This document shows positions 8,966-16,796 of a stretch of 64,000 bases of DNA, piece after piece. The stretch lies in NCBI GenBank assembly GCA_023129715.1, contig JAGMBO010000034.1:62001-126000 (forward strand), written 5' to 3'. The notes beneath the pieces were generated by a model. That model was given only the letters and a program-made list of their open reading frames with translations. It searched no databases and was not told the origin of the DNA. The position numbers and the translations under genes were made by a program. Every line of letters begins with the position of its first letter. Position 1 is the stretch's first letter. The DNA is from Candidatus Eiseniibacteriota bacterium (GTDB lineage Bacteria > Eisenbacteria > RBG-16-71-46 > CAIMUX01 > WJJG01).

Positions 8966-10066
8966 TCAGTGCATCTCCTGGCGCCCATCGCGCGCAACGC
9001 GTGTCCAGAGGGCTTGATCGTCGGCCGGGAGTGGCTGCAGGTTACCCATTTCATAGCGCTCCCGGTTGCGATCGTACCCATCATAGAAGCCGAGGTCGAA
9101 CTCGTAGACCTCCCCGCTCTCCGGGTCATAGAGCCGCTCATGGCCGAGCATCGCGTCACTGCGCTTGGCCGCCAGAATGTCGTCACTGCGGTTGCGTTGC
9201 TCCCAGCCCGTCATGATCAAGTCAGAGGTCTCGCGCAACGTCTGGCCCGCTTTCAGGATTCCAGCGTAGGTCGCTGCCTGCTGCTGCAGGCATCCCTGTA
9301 CGTAGGCCGCGTCGATCGTGAAGCTCTCGACACAGCTGACCAGGTAAGGTTGCCATGCGGCGAACTCACCATGCGGGGCGCTCACGCCGATGAACTGCAT
9401 GGCCCAGCCGATGCCGGCACCGGGCCCCCCGGTCATCGGCGAGAACGGGACCACCGTCACCAGGAAGAGCCCCTCGCCAAGACGTTGGCCCTGGGTAAAC
9501 AGCGCCCGGATCAGTGCGGTTTGTCCGCCTCCGAATGGACAGCTCTGCGGCGTGCTCGCGATCACTTCGATCCGGTCGAGATGGGGACACTGCGGCATGA
9601 AGTTTCGCGCAATCGAAGTGCGGGCGATCTCCGCGAAGTGGGCGAGGAAGTTCGTTGGAGTCAGGGGAGCGACAACCGGCATTTCGTGATAGGCGATCGG
9701 GTAGCCGCCCATGCGCATGTACTGCCCATCGATCTGCTTTTGCTCCGCGCTCAAGTAGACCGGCCCAACCTCGCCGAAGTAGAAGACCTGGCGCAATGCA
9801 TCGTCGGGATCTCGTAGCAGGAGGGCAAAGCTGCTGCAGTTGCCGGCGGTGATTACCTGCCAGCCCTCCGGCTTGGAGACCTCGAAGAAGCCTCCGGTGT
9901 GCGTCTCGAGCGTTACCTTCAGTCTCGTCTCCCCAGCAGAACTGGCCTCACGGCTAGAATCTTCGCTGCAGGAAACGAGCCCGAGCAGCGTGCCCAGAAC
10001 CAAGGTCACCAGGGTGACTCGAGACCGGATTCCCCAGTGGACGCGACATACATTCCTCACCATCAT
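8966..10066 (-). CDS. Hypothetical lipoprotein
   Basis: 366 aa. The ATG at 10066 is chosen because GGGAGGG lies a few bases upstream; longer in-frame starts lack a ribosome site. A hydrophobic segment ends in the lipobox LGLVSC, so the mature protein starts CSEDSS. The body contains the phrases FFEVSKPEGWQVITAG and a Cys pair in MPQCPHLDRIEVIASTPQSC. It is typical of a periplasmic lipid-anchored protein, with no recognised family. The charged C-terminus repeats Tyr-rich phrases (FDLGFYDGYDRNRERYEMGN). It is transcribed from the side of repeat copy B, about 120 bases upstream. Confidence 0.6.
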   Translation of the reverse strand: MMVRNVCRVHWGIRSRVTLVTLVLGTLLGLVSCSEDSSREASSAGETRLKVTLETHTGGFFEVSKPEGWQVITAGNCSSFALLLRDPDDALRQVFYFGEVGPVYLSAEQKQIDGQYMRMGGYPIAYHEMPVVAPLTPTNFLAHFAEIARTSIARNFMPQCPHLDRIEVIASTPQSCPFGGGQTALIRALFTQGQRLGEGLFLVTVVPFSPMTGGPGAGIGWAMQFIGVSAPHGEFAAWQPYLVSCVESFTIDAAYVQGCLQQQAATYAGILKAGQTLRETSDLIMTGWEQRNRSDDILAAKRSDAMLGHERLYDPESGEVYEFDLGFYDGYDRNRERYEMGNLQPLPADDQALWTRVARDGRQEMH

Positions 10067-10184
10067 TCCACCCTCCCTTGTCACGAGAAGCTCTTCGACG
10101 ACCGATTGGTGCATCCTGAGACCCGCTCTGCCTTCGCCGGCTCCCATCGAATTGCATGTCATAGACACTAATGAGGGTTACACC

Positions 10185-10257
10185 GGAGGGTGACGTGGCC
10201 GGTTGCATGCCCGAACCCTACAACCTGGCCGCTCCGGACCGCAAGCCGACAGGACGG
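10185..10257. repeat. 73-nt dispersed leader repeat, copy B
   Basis: Second copy of the element at 6861-6933, same orientation. On the minus strand it lies just upstream of the lipoprotein gene. It also preserves the first codons of the DUF2007-like gene (MQPATSPSG here, MQPPTSRSG there), after which homology ends. It is therefore either a duplicated promoter/leader or the broken 5' end of a second DUF2007-like gene. The interval 10067-10431 has no complete gene. Confidence 0.7.
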
Positions 10258-10344
10258 CGGGGGCGGCCGGCCGGGAGCACCGGGCGCCACACACCGCGCG
10301 CCGGTCATTGCCCTCCGCGGCCCGACGGCCGCATGCGTCCGGCA

Positions 10345-10373
10345 TTGCGCTCCCCCGCGACCTGATCTAGCAT
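10345..10373 (+). promoter_or_regulatory. Putative sigma70-like promoter of the beta-helix gene
   Basis: TTGCGC (10345-10350), a 17-base spacer and TAGCAT (10368-10373), 58 bases before the ATG at 10432. Confidence 0.45.
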
Positions 10374-10431
10374 AGACTTGCATCGGCTCTCTACAGCAGC
10401 CGACTCCACAGCGGGCGAAAGGAGGGACCCC

Positions 10432-11442
10432 ATGCGGTATCCAGCCATGCTCCTCGCCTGCGCGCTCGTCGCCGCCTGCTCCGCATCCGCAGAGACCTTC
10501 ATCATCGGCCCGACGGACCCCGCAGGCATTCAAGGCGCCATCGATGCGGCAGAATCCGGGGATACGATCGAGCTGCTCGATGGGACCTATCAAGGCGAGA
10601 ACAACCGCGAACTCGACTTCGGCGGCAAGGCGATCACGCTGCGCTCGAAGAATCGTGTGCCCCGCAACTGCATCCTCGATTGCGAGGGACTCGGCCGCGC
10701 CCTGCTCTTCCACTCCGGCGAGGGCGCCGACGCCCTCGTGAGCGGATTGACCCTGCGCAACGGCCTCGGCAGCGCCTCCGAGGATGCCGGCGGCGCGATC
10801 CTGATCGGGCTCTCCGGTAACGCGGCCTCACCAATGATCGAAGAGTGCATCTTCGAAGGAAATACCGCGCTCAGCGGCGGGGCGGTCTACGTGACGGACG
10901 GCTCGGCACCGACCCTGCGCGGCTGCGTCTTCGTCGCCAACACCGCCTCGGGCGGCCGGGGCGGCGGCCTCGCTTGCGCGGACGGAACCCCGTCGTTCGA
11001 GCACTGCACCCTGGTGGGCAACCATGCTGTTCTCGGCGGCGGTGGCCTCTCCGCGGGCGGCGGCTCGCAGGTCGAGGTGAACAGATCGATCCTCTACGGC
11101 AACAGCAGCGATGCCGCCGGCAGCGGGGCCGCCTACTGTCACGACGGGGGTGCGATCGCACTTGCCTGCAGCGATGTCTGCGGCCATGCCGACGGCGACT
11201 GGGTCGGGTGCCTCTCGGGTCAGGCGGACACGAACGGGAATCTTAGCTTCGATCCGATCTTCTGCCTCGAGTTCTGCCCGGACGACCCCTACACCCTGCA
11301 CATCGAGTCTCCCTGCGCGGATGTGTTCGGCTGCGGCCTACTCGGCGCGCGCCCCGTCTCATGCGGACCCGTGCCCGATGAAGGAATGAGCTGGGGCGCC
11401 ACCAAGCACCAGTTCCGACCACGTCCGGACGAAGACCAATAG
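10432..11442 (+). CDS. Secreted right-handed beta-helix protein A with SWG C-terminal motif
   Basis: 336 aa. ATG 10432 follows AAAGGAGGG by five bases. A signal peptide (AMLLACALVAACSASA) precedes a domain that opens IQGAIDAAESGDTIELLDGTY, the typical start of parallel beta-helix proteins. Cys- and Gly-rich coils of ~25 residues follow (IEECIFEGNTALSGGAVYV, LRGCVFVANTASGGRGGGL), as in Pmp-like repeats. The end reads MSWGATKHQFR plus seven extra residues, matching the SWG tag shared by five proteins in this window. It is paralogous to the beta-helix protein at 20560-22131, on the other side of the BMC operon. Beta-helices often bind or cleave polysaccharide, but no lyase residues are identifiable. 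Confidence 0.75.
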   Translation: MRYPAMLLACALVAACSASAETFIIGPTDPAGIQGAIDAAESGDTIELLDGTYQGENNRELDFGGKAITLRSKNRVPRNCILDCEGLGRALLFHSGEGADALVSGLTLRNGLGSASEDAGGAILIGLSGNAASPMIEECIFEGNTALSGGAVYVTDGSAPTLRGCVFVANTASGGRGGGLACADGTPSFEHCTLVGNHAVLGGGGLSAGGGSQVEVNRSILYGNSSDAAGSGAAYCHDGGAIALACSDVCGHADGDWVGCLSGQADTNGNLSFDPIFCLEFCPDDPYTLHIESPCADVFGCGLLGARPVSCGPVPDEGMSWGATKHQFRPRPDEDQ

Positions 11443-11489
11443 CCAGGCCCCCTCTGCGTCCTGTTGCCCCCGCCCCACCAAGGGAATCC

Positions 11490-11506
11490 ACTTCATATTT
11501 TGAAGT
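11490..11506. promoter_or_regulatory. Operator-like palindrome O1 upstream of the BMC-locus regulator
   Basis: ACTTCA, five bases, TGAAGT: a perfect 6+6 inverted repeat of 17 bp in an otherwise GC-rich region. Its partner O2 has the same arms and spacing and lies 71 bp downstream, at the promoter. Confidence 0.6.
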
Positions 11507-11554
11507 AATTTGCGATTCACCGCCAGTTTCCTCTTGACATGATCCCCGGACAGG

Positions 11555-11582
11555 TCGACAACTTCTCCATATGAAGTATTAG
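11555..11582 (+). promoter_or_regulatory. Promoter with embedded operator O2 before the winged-helix gene
   Basis: TCGACA (11555-11560) and TATTAG (11577-11582) flank the palindrome ACTTCT-N5-TGAAGT (11561-11577), so the operator fills the spacer. A better -35 (TTGACA, 11534-11539) lies upstream but has no good -10. Binding here should block RNA polymerase, which predicts autoregulation by the adjacent regulator. Confidence 0.55.
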
Positions 11583-11611
11583 ACATAATCAGAGAGGGAG
11601 ATCAGCGATTC

Positions 11612-11956
11612 TTGGACTTCGACGAACACCTGCTGTCCCCGGCCAGACTGGCCATCATCACCTCTCTGGTGCCGGGCGAGGCGCTCTCGTTCACGCATCT
11701 GAAGCGCGTGGCGGCGCTGGCAGATGGCAATCTCCACGTACAAACACGCAAACTAGAGGACGTTGGCTACATCGAGATCATCAAGGGCCAGCGCGGACGA
11801 CGGTCCTGGACACGTTTTCGGATTACGGAGAAGGGGCTGGCAGCTCTGAGACTTCACATTCGAAAGCTTCAGGGCATTCTGGCAACCGAATCGGGAGTGA
11901 TCCGGCCGACACCGCATCACGGCAAGAAAGACGCTTCCCAGGTCTGGTCGAGATAG
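11612..11956 (+). CDS. Winged-helix transcriptional regulator, probable regulator of the BMC locus
   Basis: 114 aa. The start is TTG at 11612, 11 bases after GGGAG; the protein begins MDFDEHLLSPARLAIITSL. The fold matches the small winged-helix family near MarR/ArsR: helix LSPARLAIITSLV, helix-turn-helix FTHLKRVAALADGNLHVQTRKLEDVGYIEI, and wing RRSWTRFRITEKGLAAL. There is no sensor domain or metal-binding Cys set, so its ligand is unknown. Its own promoter carries two matching 17-bp palindromes. The microcompartment genes begin 187 bases downstream on the same strand, perhaps in the same transcript. Regulation of the BMC operon is inferred from position. Confidence 0.75.
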   Translation: MDFDEHLLSPARLAIITSLVPGEALSFTHLKRVAALADGNLHVQTRKLEDVGYIEIIKGQRGRRSWTRFRITEKGLAALRLHIRKLQGILATESGVIRPTPHHGKKDASQVWSR

Positions 11957-11964
11957 AGGGCCTG

Positions 11965-12147
11965 ATGGCAAAGCGGGAGCAGCCAGACGTGAGCAGGCAG
12001 AATGGATGTGCCCCGCTCAGGAGGACTGACACGGTGAGGGCCGACACAAGGAGGCCCGACACGATGAGGCCCGACACGATGGCGGCCGGCCCGATGACGT
12101 TGAACCCCAACGTGTTGAAGGGCCCTGACTTGAGGATCCAGCCATGA
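11965..12147 (+). CDS. Possible 60-aa leader ORF coupled to the RpiB-DeoC gene
   Basis: It starts 8 bases after the regulator's stop, behind GAGGG, and ends in an ATGA overlap with the RpiB-DeoC start. That spacing suggests translational coupling. The product is Arg/Asp/Thr-rich, with [14 protein letters not shown] repeats from four 15-bp DNA units (12026-12085). I recognise no family. It may be a leader peptide or only spacer DNA that happens to stay open. Confidence 0.3.
   Translation: MAKREQPDVSRQNGCAPLRRTDTVRADTRRPDTMRPDTMAAGPMTLNPNVLKGPDLRIQP
12026..12085. repeat. Four tandem 15-bp units in the BMC operon leader
   Basis: Units at 12026, 12041, 12056 and 12071 share CCGACACGATGAGGC with a few changes. 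The period is a multiple of three, so the overlapping small frame stays open. Confidence 0.75.
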
Positions 12148-13655
12148 GAATCGCGATCGGCGCCGACCATGGAGGCTTCCCGCTCAAGAAAGAGCTTCTC
12201 GCCCACCTGCAGTCGCGGGGCCATCAGGTCGTGGACGTTGGTACTTCATCAACGGAAGCGGTCGACTATCCTGTTTTCGCACAAGCGGTTGCGCAGAAGG
12301 TCGCCGATGGGAGCTGCGAGCGCGGCATCATGATCGACGGCGCCGGGATCGGCTCGTCGATGGTCGCCAACAAGGTCCCGGGGGTCCGCGCGGCGCTGGC
12401 CTATGACCTCTCCTCGGCACTGAACAGCCGAGAGCACAACGACGCCAACGTCCTCACCCTCGGCGCCGGGCTGATCGGACCGACCCTGGCACGCCAGATC
12501 GTCGACGCCTGGCTATCAGCAACCTGCGAAGAAGATAGACATTTGCGGCGGGTCGCCATGATCGGGGAAATTGAGCGGGGAACACGGGGCTCCGAGTCCG
12601 CTCCGACAACACCTTCCGGCCCCCCCCCCGCCCCTGCCGCGACCCCCGCCCGTCCCGCAGCGCCCGGGACTGCCGTCACCGCAGCCTCTGCCGGCCCTGC
12701 CGCAACCATCACCGGGACCGTCCCGATCAGCAACGAGGATCTCGAGCGCATCACCCGCGAGCTCGAGGCGATCCTCGCCGGCACGCCGGTCTCGGGCCCG
12801 CTGCAGCCCTCCTCGCGGGCGACCTCGGTAACCGGCGCCCTCGCCGGGACGACGCTGACCCAGACGCTCTGGCCGACACCGGCGAGCAGTCCCGAGACGG
12901 CGCTGCGGTTCATCGAGCTCGGCGTCGGACGCTTCACGCTCAACGGCCCCCACGCGGGGCCGATCCCGCAGGACATCGCCGGCTACATCGACCACACCCT
13001 GCTCAAACCCGATGCGACCGATGCGCAGATCCGCGAACTCTGCGCCGAGGCACGCGAGCACCGCTTCGCCGCCGTTTGCGTCAACCCGATCTGGGCGCGG
13101 CTGGTCGCCCAGGAACTGGCCGGCTCGGGTGTCAGGACCTGTTGTGTGGTCGGCTTCCCCTTGGGGGCGACCTATCCCGAGACCAAGGCGCTCGAGGCGC
13201 GCCGCGCGATCCGCGAGGGCGCGCGCGAGATCGACATGGTGATCAACATCGGCGCCCTGAAAGGCGGCGATGACGCGCAGGTGCTGGCCGATATCCGCGC
13301 GGTCGTCGAGGCCTGCCGTGACGGCAGCGCACGCTGCAAGGTGATCCTCGAGACCGCGCTCTTGACCGACGAGGAGAAACGCCGCGCCTCTCAATTGGCC
13401 CGCCGGGCGCGGGCGCATTTCGTGAAAACCTCGACCGGCTTCGGCCCCGGGGGCGCGACCGTCGAGGATGTCGCCCTGATGGCGGCTGAGGTACGCGGCG
13501 GAGGCATGGAAGTCAAGGCCTCCGGTGGGATCCGCTCCTATCCCGATGTCGAGCGGATGATCGCCGCCGGTGCCACCCGCATCGGCGCGAGCGCGGGGGT
13601 GGCGATCGTCGCGGAGGCGCGCGCGGCCTCCGCTGGTGTCGCGGCGAGCGCTTAG
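12144..13655 (+). CDS. RpiB-DeoC fusion: sugar-phosphate isomerase plus deoxyribose-phosphate aldolase, BMC cargo
   Basis: 503 aa in three parts. Residues 1-~145 are an RpiB/LacAB isomerase ([26 protein letters not shown]). The position of catalytic Cys66 in E. coli RpiB is Asp65 here (IDGAGIG). Residues ~146-275 are an Ala/Pro linker containing an amphipathic helix at 195-213 ([19 protein letters not shown]) that resembles encapsulation peptides. Residues ~278-503 are DeoC, with the Schiff-base lysine K428 (FVKTSTGF), K458 (EVKASGG) and the EIDMVIN segment. Predicted roles: pentose-phosphate isomerisation, and cleavage of 2-deoxyribose-5-phosphate to acetaldehyde and glyceraldehyde-3-phosphate. 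ATG 12144 follows GAGG. RpiB and DeoC are known cargo of sugar-phosphate-type BMCs, normally as separate genes. Confidence 0.9.
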   Translation: MRIAIGADHGGFPLKKELLAHLQSRGHQVVDVGTSSTEAVDYPVFAQAVAQKVADGSCERGIMIDGAGIGSSMVANKVPGVRAALAYDLSSALNSREHNDANVLTLGAGLIGPTLARQIVDAWLSATCEEDRHLRRVAMIGEIERGTRGSESAPTTPSGPPPAPAATPARPAAPGTAVTAASAGPAATITGTVPISNEDLERITRELEAILAGTPVSGPLQPSSRATSVTGALAGTTLTQTLWPTPASSPETALRFIELGVGRFTLNGPHAGPIPQDIAGYIDHTLLKPDATDAQIRELCAEAREHRFAAVCVNPIWARLVAQELAGSGVRTCCVVGFPLGATYPETKALEARRAIREGAREIDMVINIGALKGGDDAQVLADIRAVVEACRDGSARCKVILETALLTDEEKRRASQLARRARAHFVKTSTGFGPGGATVEDVALMAAEVRGGGMEVKASGGIRSYPDVERMIAAGATRIGASAGVAIVAEARAASAGVAASA

Positions 13656-13671
13656 ATGAGGAGGAACACGC

Positions 13672-14310
13672 GTGGTTGATCTGCGAGCCTATGTCTTCCT
13701 GGACAGTCTGCAGCCGCAGTTCGCCTCGTTCCAGGCGACCGTCTCGAAGGGGTTCCTGCCCAAGGAGGGCGAGGCGTGCCTCTTTGTCGAGATCTCGCCC
13801 GGCATCGAGATCAACCGCGTGACCGACATCGCCCTGAAGTCGACGCGCGTCACCCCCGGCATGCAGATCGTCGAGCGGCTCTATGGCATGCTCGAGATCC
13901 ACTCCCCCAGCCAGGCCGACATCCGCCAGGCGGGGGACGCGATCCTCGATGCGCTCGAGGTGACCGAGAACGACCGCATCAAGCCGCGCGTGCTCTCGAA
14001 CCAGATCGTCCGCTGTCTCGACGACCACCAGACCCAGCTGATCAACCGCATGCGACACGGCAACATGATCCTCGCCGGCCAGACGCTGTACATCCTCGAG
14101 TGCGAGCCGGCCGCCTACGCGGCGCTGGCGGCCAACGAGGCGGAGAAGGCGGCCGAGATCAACATCCTCGAGGTGCGCGCCTTCGGCAGCTTCGGGCGGG
14201 TCTACTTGGGTGGCGAAGACCGTGACATCGATGTCGCCGCCCCCGCCGCGGTACAGGCGATCGAAAACCTCACGGGGCGCGTTGTGGAACGCAAGGCAGG
14301 GAAGCCGTAG
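13672..14310 (+). CDS. BMC-T shell protein (tandem BMC domains)
   Basis: 212 aa, GTG start at 13672, seven bases after GGAGG and 16 bases after the aldolase stop. The sequence opens [18 protein letters not shown] and includes [35 protein letters not shown] and [21 protein letters not shown]. From memory it closely resembles the BMC-T2/T3 trimers of the Haliangium ochraceum shell, which stack as double layers with gated pores. It should form pseudohexameric trimers in shell facets and probably passes larger metabolites such as sugar phosphates or cofactors. The conserved [19 protein letters not shown] stretch marks the second domain. Confidence 0.92.
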   Translation: MVDLRAYVFLDSLQPQFASFQATVSKGFLPKEGEACLFVEISPGIEINRVTDIALKSTRVTPGMQIVERLYGMLEIHSPSQADIRQAGDAILDALEVTENDRIKPRVLSNQIVRCLDDHQTQLINRMRHGNMILAGQTLYILECEPAAYAALAANEAEKAAEINILEVRAFGSFGRVYLGGEDRDIDVAAPAAVQAIENLTGRVVERKAGKP

Positions 14311-14323
14311 CCCCGGAGACGTG

Positions 14324-14354
14324 GGCGGGGTGTGACAGGGAGGTCCGCCCCGCC
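14324..14354 (+). other. Stem-loop between BMC-T and BMC-H genes
   Basis: GGCGGGG (14324-14330) pairs with CCCCGCC (14348-14354) around a 17-base loop. No T run follows. It sits in the only sizeable gap (111 bases) before the major hexamer gene, where a processing or stabilising hairpin could raise BMC-H output relative to BMC-T. Confidence 0.45.
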
Positions 14355-14421
14355 TGCAGAGCTTGGAAGGTTTGTTGAACGTATTGCACGGGCAGGGAGC
14401 TCAAGTAAGGAGTAACGAGCA

Positions 14422-14718
14422 ATGGCAGAAGCACTCGGCATGATCGAATGCCGCTGTTTCCCGGCGATGGTGGAGGCGGCGGACGCGATGGTCAAGGCGG
14501 CCAAGGTGGACCTGGTCAGCTACGAGAAGACCGGCGGTGGCTACACAACCGCGGTCATCCGCGGCGATGTCGCCGCGGTCAAGGCAGCCTGCGACGCCGG
14601 CCAGGTAGCCGCCGCCCGCGTCGGCGAGATGGTCTCCGTGCACATCATCGCGCGCCCCCACGCCAATGTCGATCTGGTCATCCCACTCGGCCGCCAGCCG
14701 GAACCGGCCAAGAAGTAG
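14422..14718 (+). CDS. BMC-H shell hexamer protein
   Basis: 98 aa, the usual length of a single-domain BMC shell protein. It contains the canonical ALGMIE start, MVEAADAMVKAAKVDLVSYEK, the pore loop region TGGGYTTAVIRGDVAAVKAA, and HIIARPHANVD. These features match Pfam BMC (PF00936) and, from memory, the H. ochraceum BMC-H very closely. It should form the hexamers that tile most of the shell. TAAGGAG lies nine bases before ATG 14422. It is the only BMC-H in this window, flanked by one BMC-T and one BMC-P, a minimal shell set. Confidence 0.95.
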   Translation: MAEALGMIECRCFPAMVEAADAMVKAAKVDLVSYEKTGGGYTTAVIRGDVAAVKAACDAGQVAAARVGEMVSVHIIARPHANVDLVIPLGRQPEPAKK

Positions 14719-14737
14719 CGCCGGGTAAGGGGGATCG

Positions 14738-15037
14738 ATGAACTTGGCACGGGTGCTGGGCACCGTCGTCTCGACGCGCAAGGAGCCGAGCCTGGAGGGG
14801 TTGAAGCTCCTCCTGCTCGGCCAGGTCGACGCCGAACGCAAGTTGACCGGCTCCACGGTCGTCGCCGCCGATGCTGTCGGCGCCGGCATCGGGGAGTATG
14901 TCCTCTATGCCACCGGCAGCTCGGCGCGGCAGACTGCGCTGACCGACAAGCGGCCCTGTGACGCAGTCGTCATGGCGATCGTCGATAGCTGGGAGATCGG
15001 CGGGCTCGAGCTCTACAAGAAGGGCCATGACGACTAG
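14738..15037 (+). CDS. BMC-P (EutN/CcmL) pentamer protein 1
   Basis: 99 aa. The EutN/CcmL fold is shown by LARVLGTVVSTRKEPSLEGLKLLLL, the conserved VAADAVGAGIGEYVLYATGSSARQT turn and the end DAVVMAIVDSWEI. Pentamers cap the twelve vertices of the polyhedral shell. AAGGGGGA precedes ATG 14738. It is the most canonical of the three BMC-P copies in the locus. Its TAG stop lies inside the left arm of the following stem-loop. Confidence 0.93.
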   Translation: MNLARVLGTVVSTRKEPSLEGLKLLLLGQVDAERKLTGSTVVAADAVGAGIGEYVLYATGSSARQTALTDKRPCDAVVMAIVDSWEIGGLELYKKGHDD

Positions 15038-15072
15038 CCCGCAGCAGAAGGCTGGTGAGAACTGCGGGCTAG
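15034..15072 (+). other. Strong stem-loop overlapping the BMC-P stop codon
   Basis: CTAGCCCGCAG (15034-15044) and CTGCGGGCTAG (15062-15072) form an 11-bp perfect stem with a 17-base loop. The stop codon of the preceding gene is in the stem. Only G/C-rich sequence follows, so simple intrinsic termination is unlikely; processing, stabilisation or attenuation fits better. Confidence 0.6.
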
Positions 15073-15078
15073 GGGGGC

Positions 15079-15096
15079 GGCGCTTGATCGAGCGCC
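15079..15096 (+). other. Second stem-loop before the aldehyde dehydrogenase gene
   Basis: GGCGCT, six bases, AGCGCC, immediately after the 11-bp stem-loop. The two hairpins together fill the ~190-base gap between the first shell block and the aldehyde dehydrogenase. The rest of that gap is featureless. Confidence 0.45.
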
Positions 15097-15228
15097 CTGC
15101 GGACTAGCGGTACGACGGAGCGAATCGCGAGCTGGTCGTTCCATCCACACGGATGGCCGGTGGAGGATCTCGCGCCGACCTCCGGCGAGGACACTGGTCA
15201 CAGTAGACGCGAGGGAATCGTTCGGGCC

Positions 15229-16779
15229 ATGTCACGGCTGACCGACCAACAGGTGCATACGATCGCCGAACGGCTGGCGGCGCGGCTGGGTGTCGCGCCG
15301 GCCGGGGGCTCCGGCGCGGGCGCGGCCGGGCCTCATGACGCCCCCTTGCAGCCCGGTGCTCCCGCTACCGCCACCGCGACAGCCGGCGCCCTCGCCGCCG
15401 GTCAAGTCGCCGCAGGCGAAGCCGCCACGTACCTCTCCGCGCAATCAACCTCGGGTGACGGCATCTTCGCAAGCATCGATGCGGCCGTCGAGGCGGCCAC
15501 GACCGCCTTCCGCCGCCTGCGCGCCGCATCGCTCGAGTCGCGCACGCAGATCATCGCCGCGATCCGCGAGGCGATGCTGCGCGAGGCCGAGCCGCTGGCC
15601 CGGCTGGCCCACGAAGAGACCGGTTACGGGCGCGTGGATGACAAGACGCGCAAGAACCGCATGGTGACGCAAAAGACCCCGGGCCCCGAAGATCTCACGC
15701 CCACCGCGATGACCGGGGATCGCGGCCTCGCACTAGTCGAACCCGCGCCCTATGGCGTCATCGGCGCGATCACCCCGGTGACCAATGCCTCGAGCACGCT
15801 GATCAACAATGCGATCGCGATGCTCTCGGCGGGCAACAGCGTCGTCTTCAATTGCCATCCCAACGCCCAGCGCGTCGGACACCGGACTGTACAATTGATC
15901 AACCGGGCGATCGTCTCCGCCGGCGGGCCGGCCAATCTGCTCGCGACCGTGGCCGAACCGACCATCGAGACCGCCCAGGCGCTGATGAGTCACGCGGGCG
16001 TGCGCCTGTTGGTCGTCACCGGCGGCGCGGGCGTCGTCGCCGCGGCGATGCGCAGCGGCAAACGGGCAATCTGCGCCGGGCCCGGGAATCCCCCCGTGGT
16101 CGTCGATGAAACCGCCGACCTGGAGCAGGCCGGACGCGACATCGTGCTCGGCGCCTCCTTCGACAACAACATCATCTGCATCGATGAGAAGGAGGTCTTT
16201 GTCGTCGAGTCGGTGGCCGCAGACCTGATGGCGGCAATGCAGCGCCACGGCGCCTATCGGCTCGACGAGGCGCAGCGCGGGCGCGTCACGCAGCTGATCT
16301 TCGAGCGCACCGCGGGACCGCGCGAGCCGGGGGTGATCAACAAGCAGTGGATCGGCAAGGACGCCACCGCGATCTTGCACGCAAGCGGGATCAACGTGGC
16401 GCCCGAGACGCGCCTGGCGATCGCCGAGGTGCCCGCCGAGGATCCGCTCGTCTGGACCGAGCAGATGTTGCCGGTCCTGCCGATCGTACGGGTGCCCAGC
16501 GCGGCGCAGGCGATCGATCTCGCCGTCGCCGCCGAGCGCGGCTTCGGCCACACGGCGTCGATGCACTCACGCAGCCTGGACAACTTGAGCCGCATGGCCA
16601 GCGAGATCAACTGCTCGATCTTCGTGAAGAACGGCCCCTGCTACGCGGGCCTCGGCAGCGGCGGAGAGGGGTTCTGCAGTTTCACGATCGCCAGTCCGAC
16701 CGGTGAGGGACTGACCGGCCCGCGCAGCTTCAGCCGTCTGCGCCGTTGTGTGCTCGTCGATCATTTCCGGATCGTCTGA
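15229..16779 (+). CDS. BMC-type CoA-acylating aldehyde dehydrogenase with N-terminal encapsulation peptide
   Basis: 516 aa from ATG 15229 (MSRLTDQQ), preferred over the upstream GTG because GAGGGA precedes it and because it starts directly with an amphipathic helix (LTDQQVHTIAERLAARLG), a typical encapsulation peptide. An Ala/Gly/Pro linker of ~50 residues leads to the PduP/EutE-like catalytic domain: TPVTNASSTLINNAIAML, then FDNNIICIDEKEV with catalytic Cys317. It should oxidise an aldehyde to an acyl-CoA with NAD, taking acetaldehyde from DeoC or lactaldehyde-type products from the class II aldolase. No phosphotransacylase is found in the window. Confidence 0.92.
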   Translation: MSRLTDQQVHTIAERLAARLGVAPAGGSGAGAAGPHDAPLQPGAPATATATAGALAAGQVAAGEAATYLSAQSTSGDGIFASIDAAVEAATTAFRRLRAASLESRTQIIAAIREAMLREAEPLARLAHEETGYGRVDDKTRKNRMVTQKTPGPEDLTPTAMTGDRGLALVEPAPYGVIGAITPVTNASSTLINNAIAMLSAGNSVVFNCHPNAQRVGHRTVQLINRAIVSAGGPANLLATVAEPTIETAQALMSHAGVRLLVVTGGAGVVAAAMRSGKRAICAGPGNPPVVVDETADLEQAGRDIVLGASFDNNIICIDEKEVFVVESVAADLMAAMQRHGAYRLDEAQRGRVTQLIFERTAGPREPGVINKQWIGKDATAILHASGINVAPETRLAIAEVPAEDPLVWTEQMLPVLPIVRVPSAAQAIDLAVAAERGFGHTASMHSRSLDNLSRMASEINCSIFVKNGPCYAGLGSGGEGFCSFTIASPTGEGLTGPRSFSRLRRCVLVDHFRIV

Positions 16780-16796
16780 ACCATCCGAGGACGCGC

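Noticed and set aside
12516-13418. 300-codon minus-strand open frame opposite RpiB-DeoC
   Set aside because: Antisense to conserved DeoC; no motif of its own.
15034-15096. Intrinsic terminator in mid-BMC operon
   Set aside because: Stems are strong but no U-tract follows, and the downstream genes continue the same pathway.
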